The notes: generated by a model from the sequence alone, not told the origin. A stretch of DNA of 64,000 nucleotides from CAYFFZ01 sp049976505 (GCA_049976505.1 JBMFIC010000005.1:1-64000); one strand, 5' to 3'; shown: positions 25,807 to 34,252, numbered from the stretch's first letter. A program made the numbers and translations.

Positions 25807-26431
25807 GAAGGGCTTAGACATAAAGGTGCTTCTGAACCCGGAGCTCGTGAGAAGGCTCAACCCCTGGGAGCTCAAGGTGTACATCCTCCTGGAGCTCTTC
25901 AGGAAGTACCTCGAGAGCATGAAGCTTGTGGACTTCAGGCTGAGCGGGATAGCCCTCTCAACCTCGAGCCTCATATATGAGCTCAAGGCAAAGAGGATAC
26001 TCTACGAGCCAAGGCACGAGGCCAGGCACAGGGCTCAGGAGGAGGCAAGGCTAGATCTCAGGCCCTACGTCATGATCGAGGTTCCATCAACGGACCTCAA
26101 AGAGCTCGTTGAGGCCTTCAGGGAGCTTGTAAGCGAGCTGGTGAGGAGCCAGCTGGCGATGCCAAAGTCCATTGAGCCCTCCGAGGTGCCGCTGGTGGAC
26201 GAGCTCTCGGTCCTTGAGGCGATAAAGAAGTACGAGGACGAGGTAATAGCGATGCTGGAGCGCGAGGGGAGGAGGTCGCTTTACGATCTGCTCTCGGGAA
26301 GGAGCGCACTTGAGGTCGTCAGGTACTTTCTTGCGGTGCTCTTCCTGATAAGCGAGGGCAGGATAGACATAAGCGAGAGCCTTGAGATTTTCATACCCAT
26401 GAACAGGAGCTCGCAGGAAGGCAAATCTTAA
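25790..26431 (+). CDS. scpA: Condensin kleisin subunit ScpA
   Basis: A 213-residue kleisin. The N-terminal LNPWELKVYILLELFRKYLESMKLVDFRLSG is the helical SMC-neck-binding domain, and the C-terminal RSLYDLLSGRSALEVVRYFLAVLFLISEGRI is the winged helix that binds the SMC head. It bridges the two SMC heads. The TTG start at 25790 lies within the smc 3' end, giving translational coupling. ScpB is encoded far away at 49158-49670. Confidence 0.9.
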   Translation: MSATPEKGLDIKVLLNPELVRRLNPWELKVYILLELFRKYLESMKLVDFRLSGIALSTSSLIYELKAKRILYEPRHEARHRAQEEARLDLRPYVMIEVPSTDLKELVEAFRELVSELVRSQLAMPKSIEPSEVPLVDELSVLEAIKKYEDEVIAMLEREGRRSLYDLLSGRSALEVVRYFLAVLFLISEGRIDISESLEIFIPMNRSSQEGKS

Positions 26432-26457
26432 AGGAAGGAGCCGCTTTTAATCTCAGC

Positions 26458-27287
26458 ATGAACGGCCTTAAGAGGGCTGAGGAGCCTAAGGTGGGAGAGG
26501 CGCTGTACCATATAAGAATAAAAAAGGGCGACATCCCGAGGTTCGTCTTCCTCCCGGGAGATCCGGACAGGGTCAAGGTCTTCGCGAGGAGCTGGGACAG
26601 CAGCCAGATGGTTGCGCAGGAGAGGGAGTACCTCACCTACAAGGGAACGTACAAGGGGTTGAGCTGGCGTGCACCTCAACAGGCATAGGATCCGGGGCTA
26701 TAGCCATAGCTGTCGAGGAGCTCCTGAGGGTCGGAGCTGACACCCTCATAAGGACCGGAACGACAGGGGCCCTCTGGAAGGACATAGGCATAGGGGACCT
26801 GATAATATCGATAGGGGCGTACAGGGCCGATGACGCAACCAGGGCCTACGCTCCCCTTGCGTATCCTGCGGTTGCCAACTACGAGGTGGTCCTCGCTCTG
26901 ATAGAGGCGGCGGAGGAGCTTGGAGCCAGGTACTGGGTTGGGCTCACGTACTCAACGGACAGCTTCTACCTGGGACAGGGAAGGCCCGGGTTCAACGGCT
27001 TCACCAACGAGTACTCCCAGAAGGTGGTGGACATGCTCAAGAGGCTCAACATAGTGAACATGGAGATGGAGTCATCAACTCTCTTCACGCTGGCCTCGAT
27101 ATACAGGGTGAGGGCAGGCGCGATATTTGCGGCGATCGCAAACAGGGAGACTGGCGAGTTCGTCCCGAACGCAGGCGTCGAGACCATGGTCAGGGTTGCG
27201 AACGAGGCGGTCAGGATACTCAGCGAGTGGGACGAGAGGAAGAAGGAGAAGGGAAAGAGGTACTTCTACCCGTCACTGATCAGGTAA
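26458..27287 (+). pseudogene. Uridine phosphorylase-family gene with a one-base frameshift
   Basis: Residues 1-66 read in one frame (LPGDPDRVKVFARSWDS, the phosphate-binding N terminus) and the rest in another (CTSTGIGSGAIAIAVEELLRVG, IRTGTTGALW, FTNEYSQK, NMEMESSTLF). Joined they give a full nucleoside phosphorylase of about 276 residues. The break is a missing G in the GGGG run at 26655-26658: one added G restores GTYKG-VELACTSTGIG. The enzyme cleaves uridine or other nucleosides with phosphate. The gene is otherwise intact on both sides, so a sequencing error or a very recent mutation is likely. Confidence 0.88.
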
Positions 27288-27289
27288 AG

Positions 27290-27364
27290 CGATCCCGGCG
27301 GGATTCGAACCCGCGACCTCCGGCTTAGAGGGCCGGCGCTCTGTCCAAGCTGAGCTACGGGATC
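27290..27364 (-). tRNA. tRNA-Arg (anticodon TCT)
   Basis: A complete cloverleaf on the minus strand: acceptor GATCCCG/CGGGATC with discriminator G, D-arm GCTC...GAGC, anticodon stem CCGGC/GCCGG, loop CCTCTAA (anticodon at 27327-27329), T-arm GCGGG/CCCGC with TTCGAAT. The base before the anticodon (position 33) is C instead of the near-universal U. There is no intron and no encoded CCA. Confidence 0.93.
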
Positions 27365-27412
27365 AAAAAATAATAAAAAACGACATTTTTAACCGTTTAG
27401 CTCCTTTTAACT

Positions 27413-27595
27413 TTAAGTTAAACCCAGCTCAGGGAACTTGGACTTCTCCAGGCCAAGCTCCTCCTGCAGAGTCCTTATCCTCTTGGCGTATTCAAGCATC
27501 TTGTCCTTTTCGCCCTTTGACTTAGCTATCTTGTACGCCTTCCATGCCTTCTTAAGAGCTCCCCAGGTCTGTCCCTTCGAGTACTTCTGGCTCAT
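27413..27595 (-). CDS. Small basic protein of unknown function
   Basis: A 60-residue, strongly basic and helical protein (SKGQTWGALKKAWKAYKIAKSKGEKDKMLEYAKRIRTLQEELGL). I do not recognise a characterised family. Support for a real gene: an ATG with an AAGGAA site immediately upstream, a good AT-rich promoter just before it (AGTTTTTATTTTA, about 27622-27636), a compositionally sensible protein and isolation between tRNA-Arg and the inositol-phosphate synthase gene. The charge suggests nucleic-acid or ribosome association, which is inference. Confidence 0.7.
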   Translation of the reverse strand: MSQKYSKGQTWGALKKAWKAYKIAKSKGEKDKMLEYAKRIRTLQEELGLEKSKFPELGLT

Positions 27596-27649
27596 TTCCT
27601 TTCAAACTTCATATTAAAAATTGTAAAATAAAAACTTTTCGTATGAGAT

Positions 27650-28648
27650 TTAGCCCACATAATTTTTCTCAAAATCCTCCAGTATTTTTAACAAATTTAT
27701 AGAGCCGGCGTTGCTCTTGAAGCCAAAGCTGTTGATCTCCCTGACTGTTCCAGATCTTCCTTTTTTCCTTTCATACTGCACGGCCCTGATCACGTCAACA
27801 AGCACGTTGTAGGCGTTGGGCCCGTCCCTCGTCCTGTACTCCGCGTCTATGTAGAACTTCTCGTTGAAGGGCCCGAGGACCTCAACGTAGAAGTAGCTGA
27901 CCCTGTAGTCCTCCAGGAAGGGCACGTAGTCGGTGGTACCTGTTACAACCTCAGAGGCCTCGTCCTCCTTCCTTATGGCGGAGCTCTTTATCCTCCTCTT
28001 CTCCTCCCTTATCCTCTCATCCATTGTGTTGAGGGTCTCAAACGATCCCCCGACGTCAAGCTGGTATGATTTAACCCATGAGCTTCCGAACTGCCTGAAT
28101 GCGTGCATCAGTATCCTGTGAAGCCAGGTCCCTCCGAGCTGGCTCTGAAGGTCGTCCCCCGCCGCTATGGCCCCTTTTCTCTCGAAGAGCTCTACAAGCT
28201 CCCTCCTCTGAACTATGGGCGAGGGGGTCGCGTTGATAAAGCTGTACCCGAGCTCGGCGGAGGCCCTCGCGAAGAGCTCGCTGGCCCTCTGCTGCCCGGA
28301 GTTTATGAGGTTGAGGACGACGTCCGCATCCATTGAGGAGAGGCTCCTCCTGAGCTCGTCCTCGCTCGCTTTAACTAGCTCAATCCTTCCAATAACCTCC
28401 CTGCTTACCTCATCTGGATAATAAACCGAGGGCAGGACCTGGACCTCGGGTCCAGCCCCATAGATCTCCCTGAGCGTTCTTCCGACCTTGCTCGAGTCGA
28501 CGTCAAAGGCCCCAACGATCCTGATGTCGTTCAGCGAGTAGCCCCCAACTACCCTGTGCCAGGGCTCGACCCCCTCGTATATCCCCTTCACGAGGTACCT
28601 GGCGACGTTTCCCACGCCAAAGATCACTGCTCTGATCCCGCTACGCAT
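27650..28648 (-). CDS. ino1: Myo-inositol-1-phosphate synthase
   Basis: A 332-residue NAD-dependent isomerase converting glucose 6-phosphate to inositol phosphate, precursor of archaeal inositol phospholipids and of di-inositol phosphate. Seen: the Rossmann loop FGVGNVARYLVKG, NATPSPIVQ, the conserved AAGDDLQSQLGGTWLHR and the C-terminal GPNAYNVLVDVIRAVQY. ATG at 28648, leaderless behind AATATAAATTTC (28671-28680). Single gene. Confidence 0.93.
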   Translation of the reverse strand: MRSGIRAVIFGVGNVARYLVKGIYEGVEPWHRVVGGYSLNDIRIVGAFDVDSSKVGRTLREIYGAGPEVQVLPSVYYPDEVSREVIGRIELVKASEDELRRSLSSMDADVVLNLINSGQQRASELFARASAELGYSFINATPSPIVQRRELVELFERKGAIAAGDDLQSQLGGTWLHRILMHAFRQFGSSWVKSYQLDVGGSFETLNTMDERIREEKRRIKSSAIRKEDEASEVVTGTTDYVPFLEDYRVSYFYVEVLGPFNEKFYIDAEYRTRDGPNAYNVLVDVIRAVQYERKKGRSGTVREINSFGFKSNAGSINLLKILEDFEKNYVG

Positions 28649-28683
28649 GTAATATGGTTGAATACGCCTGAAATTTATATTTA

Positions 28684-28756
28684 GCTGGTCAGCTCTTCAG
28701 CATCTGCCATCGGGCCCTTACAGCTCGGAAGCCCGCGGATCGGGGCCTCTTCTAAG
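28684..28756. other. GC-rich structured intergenic segment, possible small RNA
   Basis: Between the divergent promoters of ino1 and rpo7 lies about 70 bases of much higher GC than the flanks. It can form a stem CGGG-CTT/AAG-CCCG (with a two-base bulge) around 28711-28735 and has two CTGA boxes on the minus strand. An AT box at 28670-28678 could drive it on the plus strand. No complete C/D or H/ACA architecture or open frame is seen. Confidence 0.25.
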
Positions 28757-28791
28757 AAAAAGTTTAAATCATAACGAAAAACAATTCTTGA

Positions 28792-28798
28792 GAGGTGA
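28792..28798 (+). promoter_or_regulatory. Shine-Dalgarno site deciding the rpo7 start
   Basis: GAGGTGA matches the anti-SD end of archaeal 16S rRNA and lies 5 bases before the TTG at 28804. It overlaps the in-frame GTG at 28795, which is therefore unlikely to be the start. Confidence 0.6.
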
Positions 28799-28803
28799 AT
28801 TAT

Positions 28804-29370
28804 TTGTTTCAGATACTGACGCTCGAGGATGTTGTTCGTATACCGCCATCAGATTTCGATAAGGACGTTAACGAAATCGCGCTGAAGCAGCTGAAGGAGA
28901 AGTACGAGAGCACGGTGACCAAGGAGTACGGCTTCCTCATCAAGGTTCTGAGCGCGAAGGCGGATAAAATAGGGAAGATAATACACGGGGACGGCGGCAA
29001 GTACCACCGCGTCCAGTTCGACGTTCTCTCGTTCTACCCCGAGGTCGGGGAGATCATAGAGGGGGAGGTCGTGGAGATCACCGACTTTGGGGCCTTCGTC
29101 AAGATAGGACCAGCTGACGCCCTGCTGCACATAAGCCAGGTGATGGACGACTACGTCACGGTTGACCTGAAAGGCGGAGTCATAACTGGGCAGAACACGA
29201 AGAGGCAGCTCAAGGTCGGGAGCAGGGTGAGGGCAAAGATAATCGCTGTGAGCATAGGGACCGGAATGAGCATGGCAAAGATAGGCATAACCTGCAGGCA
29301 GCCGATGCTGGGCGCCCTCGAATGGATAGAGGAGGAAATTAAGAAGATAGCCGCGCAGCAGCAGGGGTGA
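28804..29370 (+). CDS. rpoE: RNA polymerase subunit Rpo7 (RpoE, Rpb7 homologue)
   Basis: A 188-residue stalk subunit of RNA polymerase. Seen: N-terminal LTLEDVVRIPPSDF, then an S1 domain (GEIIEGEVVEITDFGAFVKIGPADALLHISQVMDDYV) and GSRVRAKIIAVSIG. With Rpo4 it forms the stalk that binds nascent RNA and assists open-complex formation. It is transcribed with spt4 and the dephospho-CoA kinase. The TATA box AGTTTAAATC is at 28761-28770. Confidence 0.94.
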   Translation: MFQILTLEDVVRIPPSDFDKDVNEIALKQLKEKYESTVTKEYGFLIKVLSAKADKIGKIIHGDGGKYHRVQFDVLSFYPEVGEIIEGEVVEITDFGAFVKIGPADALLHISQVMDDYVTVDLKGGVITGQNTKRQLKVGSRVRAKIIAVSIGTGMSMAKIGITCRQPMLGALEWIEEEIKKIAAQQQG

Positions 29371-29375
29371 AGTAG

Positions 29376-29564
29376 ATGCCGCAGGAGAAGGCGTGCAGGA
29401 ACTGCAGGTACATAACCAGGGAGAGCGTGTGCCCGGTCTGCGGGTCGAAGGACCTCACGATGAACTGGTCAGGGCAGGTAATAATTCTCGACGTTGAGAA
29501 CTCTGAGATAGCAAAGGCTTTAGGCGTAAAGGTTCCAGGCAGGTACGCGATTAACGTTGTATAG
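29376..29564 (+). CDS. spt4: Transcription elongation factor Spt4 (RpoE2)
   Basis: A 62-residue zinc protein: KACRNCRYIT and SVCPVCGSKDL give the two Cys pairs, and NWSGQVIILDVENSEIAKALG is the Spt5-NGN-binding core. It partners Spt5 in processive elongation. It starts 5 bases after rpo7 and overlaps the next gene by 8 bases. Confidence 0.92.
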   Translation: MPQEKACRNCRYITRESVCPVCGSKDLTMNWSGQVIILDVENSEIAKALGVKVPGRYAINVV

Positions 29565-30057
29565 GCTAACGGAGGCAGCGAGGGCAGCCCTCAAGAGGCC
29601 CCTCGGGGAGCTGGTGGAGAAAGGAAGGGAGATAGATTACATAAGGTCCAGGCTCCTGGAAGAGGGGTTCGTGATAACCGTTGGGGACAGGACCACGGAG
29701 AACTTCATAACAGCCGGCGGAAAGCCGAGGATAGAGATAGTGGACCTCAAGGAGAAGAGGTCGGAGCGGGCGGACACGGCGAGCGCAGCAGAGAGGGTCT
29801 GCAGGGTATCCAACCCCCCTGGAACGATAAGCGACGAGGCCATCGAGTGCATAAGGGACGCCGTCAGGAGCAGGGAGAGGGTCAGGATTAAGGTGGATGG
29901 GGAGGAGGACCTACTTGGCCTTCCCGCGATCATGTACGCGCCGCTGGGCTCATACGTGCTGTACGGCCAGCCGGACGAGGGGCTGGTGGTTGTAAGGGTT
30001 GACGAGAGGATAAAGAGGAAAGCGGAGGAGCTCCTGCTTCTCATGGAGAGGTACTAA
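29557..30057 (+). CDS. GTP-dependent dephospho-CoA kinase (DUF359)
   Basis: A 166-residue protein of the archaeal DUF359 family, shown in Thermococcus to phosphorylate dephospho-CoA with GTP, the last step of CoA synthesis. Seen: VITVGDRTTENFI, IEIVDLKEKR, VSNPPGTISDEAIECI, VDGEEDLLGLPAIMYAPLGSYVLYGQPDEGLV. The TTG start overlaps spt4, the usual archaeal order. Confidence 0.9.
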   Translation: MYRLTEAARAALKRPLGELVEKGREIDYIRSRLLEEGFVITVGDRTTENFITAGGKPRIEIVDLKEKRSERADTASAAERVCRVSNPPGTISDEAIECIRDAVRSRERVRIKVDGEEDLLGLPAIMYAPLGSYVLYGQPDEGLVVVRVDERIKRKAEELLLLMERY

Positions 30058-30126
30058 AAGCTTAGGGCCCTTGAAGCGCCTCGTACGCCCGTAATAACGT
30101 TTTAAAATAGCCGATCGCGTTAGAGT

Positions 30127-31329
30127 ATGGCGTTGCCGAGGTACAGGTGTGAGAACTGCGGGTTCGAGGAGAGCCTAGATAAGAACCTGTACTTCTGCCC
30201 CAGGTGCGGGGACCCGCTCACGATAGTGTACGACGAGAAGGAGCTCAGCTCAGCGAAGTTTGAGGGAAGGGGGGTGTGGAGGTACAGGGACGTGCTGCCT
30301 GTAAGCCATGAAAGGGCCGTAACGATGAACGAAGGAGGCACCCCGCTGCAGAGGAGCGTCAGGCTGGTCAGGGAGCTTGGAATAAGGGACCTGAGGATCA
30401 AGAACGAGGGGCTCAACCCCTCAGGAAGCTTCAAGGACAGGGGGATGACCGTTGGGGTAACGAGGGCCCTCGAGATAAATGCGAGGTCGGTGATCTGCGC
30501 ATCCACGGGAAACACGGCAGCAAGCCTCTCAGCGTACGCTGCGAGGGCCGGTCTGAGGGCCTACGTGGTTGTTCCCCATGAATCGGTGGCGCTCGGCAAG
30601 CTCGCACAGGCCAGGGCAGCCGGCGCTAAAATCGTGAGGATCAGGGGGAACTTCGACTACGCGCTGAAACTGGTGAGGCAGCTAGCGGCTGAGACCAGCG
30701 AAACCTACCTCCTGAACTCGGTGAACCCGTTCAGGATCGAGGGCCAGAAGACGCTTGCCTACGAGATAGTCGAGGAGTATGGGGTTCCTGACTGGATATT
30801 CATACCCGTGGGGAACGCCGGAAACATAACGGCCCTCTGGAAGGGGTTAAAGGAGCTCAGGGCCATGGGGATGATAGACAGGATGCCCAGGCTCGCCGGC
30901 GTTCAGGCCGAGGGTGCATCGCCGATCTACAGGGCGTTCATCTCGGGCTCAGACAGGATTGAGCCCGAGCCCAACCCGCAGACTGTTGCCACAGCGATAA
31001 AGATAGGCAGCCCAGCCAGCTGGAGGAGGGCGCTCAGGGCCGTAAGGGAGTCGAACGGGGTCATGCTTGCCGTATCCGACGAGGATATTACGACCTACCA
31101 GAGGAAGCTTGCATCGATGGAGGGCATATTCGTGGAGCCGGCCAGCGCCGCGTCGGTTGCAGGGCTTGCCAGGGCCGTTGAGAGGGGGATAGTTGGAAGA
31201 GATGAGAGCGCAGTGGCTGTGGTCACAGGCAACGGCCTGAAGGACCCTGACTCCCTGATGAGGCTGCAGAGCGATGAAGTGGTGGTGGAGGCCAGCCTGA
31301 AGGCCCTGAGAGCGGTGATACTCGGTTGA
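30127..31329 (+). CDS. thrC: Threonine synthase
   Basis: A 400-residue PLP enzyme converting phosphohomoserine to threonine. An N-terminal zinc ribbon (CENCG, CPRCG, residues 6-30) precedes the fold-type II core: the PLP lysine in NPSGSFKDRGM, ICASTGNTAASLSAYAARAG, the phosphate-binding glycine run in FIPVGNAGN, and VEPASAAS near the end. It overlaps homoserine dehydrogenase by 4 bases, so the two form a threonine operon. The promoter ACGTTTTAAAA is at about 30097-30107. Confidence 0.94.
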   Translation: MALPRYRCENCGFEESLDKNLYFCPRCGDPLTIVYDEKELSSAKFEGRGVWRYRDVLPVSHERAVTMNEGGTPLQRSVRLVRELGIRDLRIKNEGLNPSGSFKDRGMTVGVTRALEINARSVICASTGNTAASLSAYAARAGLRAYVVVPHESVALGKLAQARAAGAKIVRIRGNFDYALKLVRQLAAETSETYLLNSVNPFRIEGQKTLAYEIVEEYGVPDWIFIPVGNAGNITALWKGLKELRAMGMIDRMPRLAGVQAEGASPIYRAFISGSDRIEPEPNPQTVATAIKIGSPASWRRALRAVRESNGVMLAVSDEDITTYQRKLASMEGIFVEPASAASVAGLARAVERGIVGRDESAVAVVTGNGLKDPDSLMRLQSDEVVVEASLKALRAVILG

Positions 31330-32336
31330 GGATAGGGGTAATAGGATATGGCTCGGTCGGCATGGCCTTTCATAAGCTGGTCATGGAGAAGTACTGGGAG
31401 CTGAAGACCAGGTACGGGCTTGTGCCCCAGGTTGTCTTCATATGTGACAGCTCCGGCTGCGCCTGCAGGGAGGAGGGGCTGGATCCCTCAGAGGCCGTAA
31501 AGGTGAAGTCGAGTGGACAGAAGCTATCATCAGCGTACAGGGTAATCGACGTCTACGAGGCCATCAGGAGGTGCTCCATAGACGTGGCCGTGGAGTGCAC
31601 GCCGGCCAACTTCATGGACGCTGAGCCTGCCTACTCCTACATAATGGAGGCCCTGAGGAACGGATCAAACGTCATAACGACCAACAAGGGGCCAATGGCC
31701 CTCTACATGCCGGCCATACTCGACGAGGCCAGGTCTAGGGGCCTTGTGGTGCTCTACAGCGGGACGGTTGGAGGGGGCACGCCTTTCATATCGTTTGTGG
31801 AGAGGGCGCTGAGGGGGAACAGGATAACCTCCTTCAGGGGTATACTTAACGGCACATCGAACTACGTCCTTACCAGGATTATGAAGGACGGCATGAGCCT
31901 GGAGGAGGCCGTTGCTGAGGCCAGGAGGATGGGCATAGCCGAGGCCGACCCCTCGCTCGACCTGAACGGCACGGACAGCGCCGCCAAGCTCGTAATACTG
32001 ATGAACCACATATTTGAGAACAGGTACACGCTGAGGGACGTGAAGATAAGCGGCCTCGACAGGGAGATACCTGAGCCTGAAAGGGGGCACACCGTGAAGC
32101 TCATAGCGAGGTCGCATCCTGAGCCGCGCGTGTCCCTCGAGCAGATACCCCTGGGCGACCCGCTCAACGTTGAGGGCACTTACAACGCAGTCGAGTTCAG
32201 CGTGGAGGAGCTGGGCAAGGTCTACCTTATAGGAAGGGGGGCAGGAGGAAGGGAAACGGCCGGGGCGGTAATAAGGGATCTTGTCGAGCTGAAGAGCAGG
32301 CTTCAGATATATCACTACAGGAAGGAGCTGCTCTAG
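31326..32336 (+). CDS. hom: Homoserine dehydrogenase
   Basis: A 336-residue monofunctional NAD(P)-dependent enzyme making homoserine. Seen: GYGSVGMAFHKL (Rossmann loop), ECTPANFMDAEPA, NKGPMALY, GGGTPFISF, LNGTSNYVLTRI and the active-site block DPSLDLNGTDSAAKLVIL. No ACT domain follows, so it lacks that mode of threonine feedback. TTG start overlapping thrC. Aspartokinase is not in the window. Confidence 0.94.
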   Translation: MRIGVIGYGSVGMAFHKLVMEKYWELKTRYGLVPQVVFICDSSGCACREEGLDPSEAVKVKSSGQKLSSAYRVIDVYEAIRRCSIDVAVECTPANFMDAEPAYSYIMEALRNGSNVITTNKGPMALYMPAILDEARSRGLVVLYSGTVGGGTPFISFVERALRGNRITSFRGILNGTSNYVLTRIMKDGMSLEEAVAEARRMGIAEADPSLDLNGTDSAAKLVILMNHIFENRYTLRDVKISGLDREIPEPERGHTVKLIARSHPEPRVSLEQIPLGDPLNVEGTYNAVEFSVEELGKVYLIGRGAGGRETAGAVIRDLVELKSRLQIYHYRKELL

Positions 32337-32385
32337 CAGCAAACTGAGAAACCCATTTATACTGATCAGCAGTTATAACAGGCTG

Positions 32386-32937
32386 ATGACCAGGCCGGCC
32401 CTTATAGTTGTTGACATGCTGAACGAGTTCGTCAACGGGAGGCTCTCGACCCCTGAGGCAAAAAGCACGGTTGGCCCGGCCAGGAGGACGCTGGAGGAGT
32501 TCAGGAGGAGGGGTCTCAGGGTCTTCTTCGTAAAGGACTCGCACAGGGAGGAGGACTTCGAGCTTGCCCTCTGGGGGCCTCATGCTATGCACGGGACGAA
32601 GGACTCTGAGATAATCGAGGAGCTCAGGCCCCTCGAGGGGGAGCCGGTGATTGAGAAGCACACGTACTCAGGCTTTTTCGAAACGCCCCTGGACTACTTC
32701 CTGAGGACAAACGGGATAGACACGGTCTTTCTCATAGGCCTTGACGCCGACATCTGCGTGAGGCACACGGCAGCTGACGCGTTCTTCAGGGGCTACAGGA
32801 TATACGTCGTCAGGGACGCCGTGGCTGCCTACATTGACAGGAACTGGGAGGAGTACTTCAGAAGGATCTACGGGGCAAAGATAGTAAAAAGCGAGGAAGT
32901 GGGACAGGTCCTGGATATGCTGACGAAGCAGGAGTAA
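32386..32937 (+). CDS. Isochorismatase-fold cysteine hydrolase (nicotinamidase-like)
   Basis: A 183-residue cysteine hydrolase. Triad: Asp in ALIVVDMLNEF (about 10), Lys in VIEKHTYSGF, Cys in LDADICVRHTA. The metal-site-like HAMHGT resembles nicotinamidase, but the family also includes ureidoacrylate, biuret and N-carbamoyl amide hydrolases. Nicotinamide to nicotinate is the default guess; an N-carbamoyl substrate is worth considering given carbamate kinase and the FdrA/YlbE/AllH genes elsewhere in the window. Confidence 0.82.
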   Translation: MTRPALIVVDMLNEFVNGRLSTPEAKSTVGPARRTLEEFRRRGLRVFFVKDSHREEDFELALWGPHAMHGTKDSEIIEELRPLEGEPVIEKHTYSGFFETPLDYFLRTNGIDTVFLIGLDADICVRHTAADAFFRGYRIYVVRDAVAAYIDRNWEEYFRRIYGAKIVKSEEVGQVLDMLTKQE

Positions 32938-33013
32938 AGCAGCAGGCCCATGTCCCTGAGCTGGACGGCCAGGGCCCGGAAACCTTTAATTTCCAAGCGA
33001 TCAACATAGCTAC

Positions 33014-34252
33014 ATGCAGCACGACGTAAAGCATCCGGAGCTGAAGGATCTGGGGCACAAGAAGATAAACTGGGTCGCAGACAGGATGAAGGTCCTGAAC
33101 GAGCTGGTGAGCGAGAGGCTGAGCTCGCAGCCCCTCAGGGGCATAAGGGTTGGAATAAGCCTGCACCTTGAGGCAAAGACGGCCTACCTCGCAATATCTC
33201 TCAAGAAGCTGGGGGCAGAGGTCAGCATCACCAGCAGCAACCCAATAACCGCGCAGGATGACGTGGCGGCCGCCCTAACCGACTACGTGGATCACGTGTA
33301 CGCCTGGAGGGGAGAAACGCCCGATGAGTACGAGCTTAACCACCGGAGGATACTGGAGCTCGAGCCCAACGTGATAGTGGACGACGGGGCAGATCTTTCG
33401 CTCATGGCCATAAGCTCGGGCAGGTATGCAGGCGTGTTCGGGGTTTCCGAGGAGACGACGACTGGCGTGAGGAGGCTCAGGGCCCTTGAAAGGGAGGGCA
33501 GGCTGAAGTTTCCCGCCATCGCGGTCAACGATGCAAAGGGCAAGTACCTCTACGACAACAGGTTCGGGAGCGGGCAGAGCGTTGTCGATGGAATAATGAG
33601 GGCGACGAACTCGATGATAGGCGGCAAGGAGGCCGTCGTTGTCGGATACGGATGGGTGGGAAAGGGCGTGGCTGAGAGGCTGAGAGGACTGGGCGCCCGC
33701 GTCACCGTCGTGGAGGTTGATCCGTTCAAGGCGCTTGAGGCCTACTTCGACGGCTACAGGGTCACGAACATGGATGAGGCGGCTGAGTACGGGGACATAT
33801 TTGTAACCTGCACGGGCGACGTCAGGGTCATAACTGGCAGACATTTCCTGAAGATGAAGGATGGGGCCTTCCTCAGCAACGCAGGGCACTTTGACGTTGA
33901 GGTGGACGTCGAGTGGCTGAGGAGGAACGCAAGGTCCCTTGGAGAGGTCAGACCAAACGTGACGGCCTACCAGCTGCAAAACGGCAGGAAGGTTTACCTT
34001 CTCGCTGAGGGAAGGCTCGTTAACCTCGGGGCAGCGGACGGGCATCCGATAGAGATAATGGACCTCTCGTTCTCGCTGCAGCTAATGGGAGTCCTTTACC
34101 TGGTTGAGAACAGGGGGAGGCTCGAGAACAGAGTCTACAACGTGCCAGAGGAGGTTGACAGGAAGGTCGTGGAGACTTTCCTGAGGATAAACGGGATAAA
34201 GCTCGAGGAGCTGACCCCCGAGCAAAAGGAGTACCTTGAAAGCTGGAAGTGA
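33014..34252 (+). CDS. ahcY: S-adenosyl-L-homocysteine hydrolase
   Basis: A 412-residue NAD-dependent enzyme that removes AdoHcy, the product of methyl transfer, giving adenosine and homocysteine. Seen: LHLEAKTAYLAISLKKLGAEV, the VNDAKGKYLYDNRFGSGQS substrate/NAD segment, and the NAD-binding GYGWVGKGVAERL. ATG at 33014 with the box CCTTTAATTTCC near 32982. The MAT gene for the same cycle is at 62044. The next gene overlaps by 17 bases. Confidence 0.95.
   Translation: MQHDVKHPELKDLGHKKINWVADRMKVLNELVSERLSSQPLRGIRVGISLHLEAKTAYLAISLKKLGAEVSITSSNPITAQDDVAAALTDYVDHVYAWRGETPDEYELNHRRILELEPNVIVDDGADLSLMAISSGRYAGVFGVSEETTTGVRRLRALEREGRLKFPAIAVNDAKGKYLYDNRFGSGQSVVDGIMRATNSMIGGKEAVVVGYGWVGKGVAERLRGLGARVTVVEVDPFKALEAYFDGYRVTNMDEAAEYGDIFVTCTGDVRVITGRHFLKMKDGAFLSNAGHFDVEVDVEWLRRNARSLGEVRPNVTAYQLQNGRKVYLLAEGRLVNLGAADGHPIEIMDLSFSLQLMGVLYLVENRGRLENRVYNVPEEVDRKVVETFLRINGIKLEELTPEQKEYLESWK

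Noticed and set aside
26655..26660. Programmed frameshift in the uridine phosphorylase gene
   Set aside because: No slippery heptamer or downstream structure is evident, and such enzymes are not known to be frameshift-controlled; sequencing error or mutation is simpler.
34079..34089. 11-base match between the putative guide of copy B and a site inside ahcY
   Set aside because: One 11-base match in 128 kb of two-strand sequence can occur by chance, and no recognisable adjacent motif was seen.
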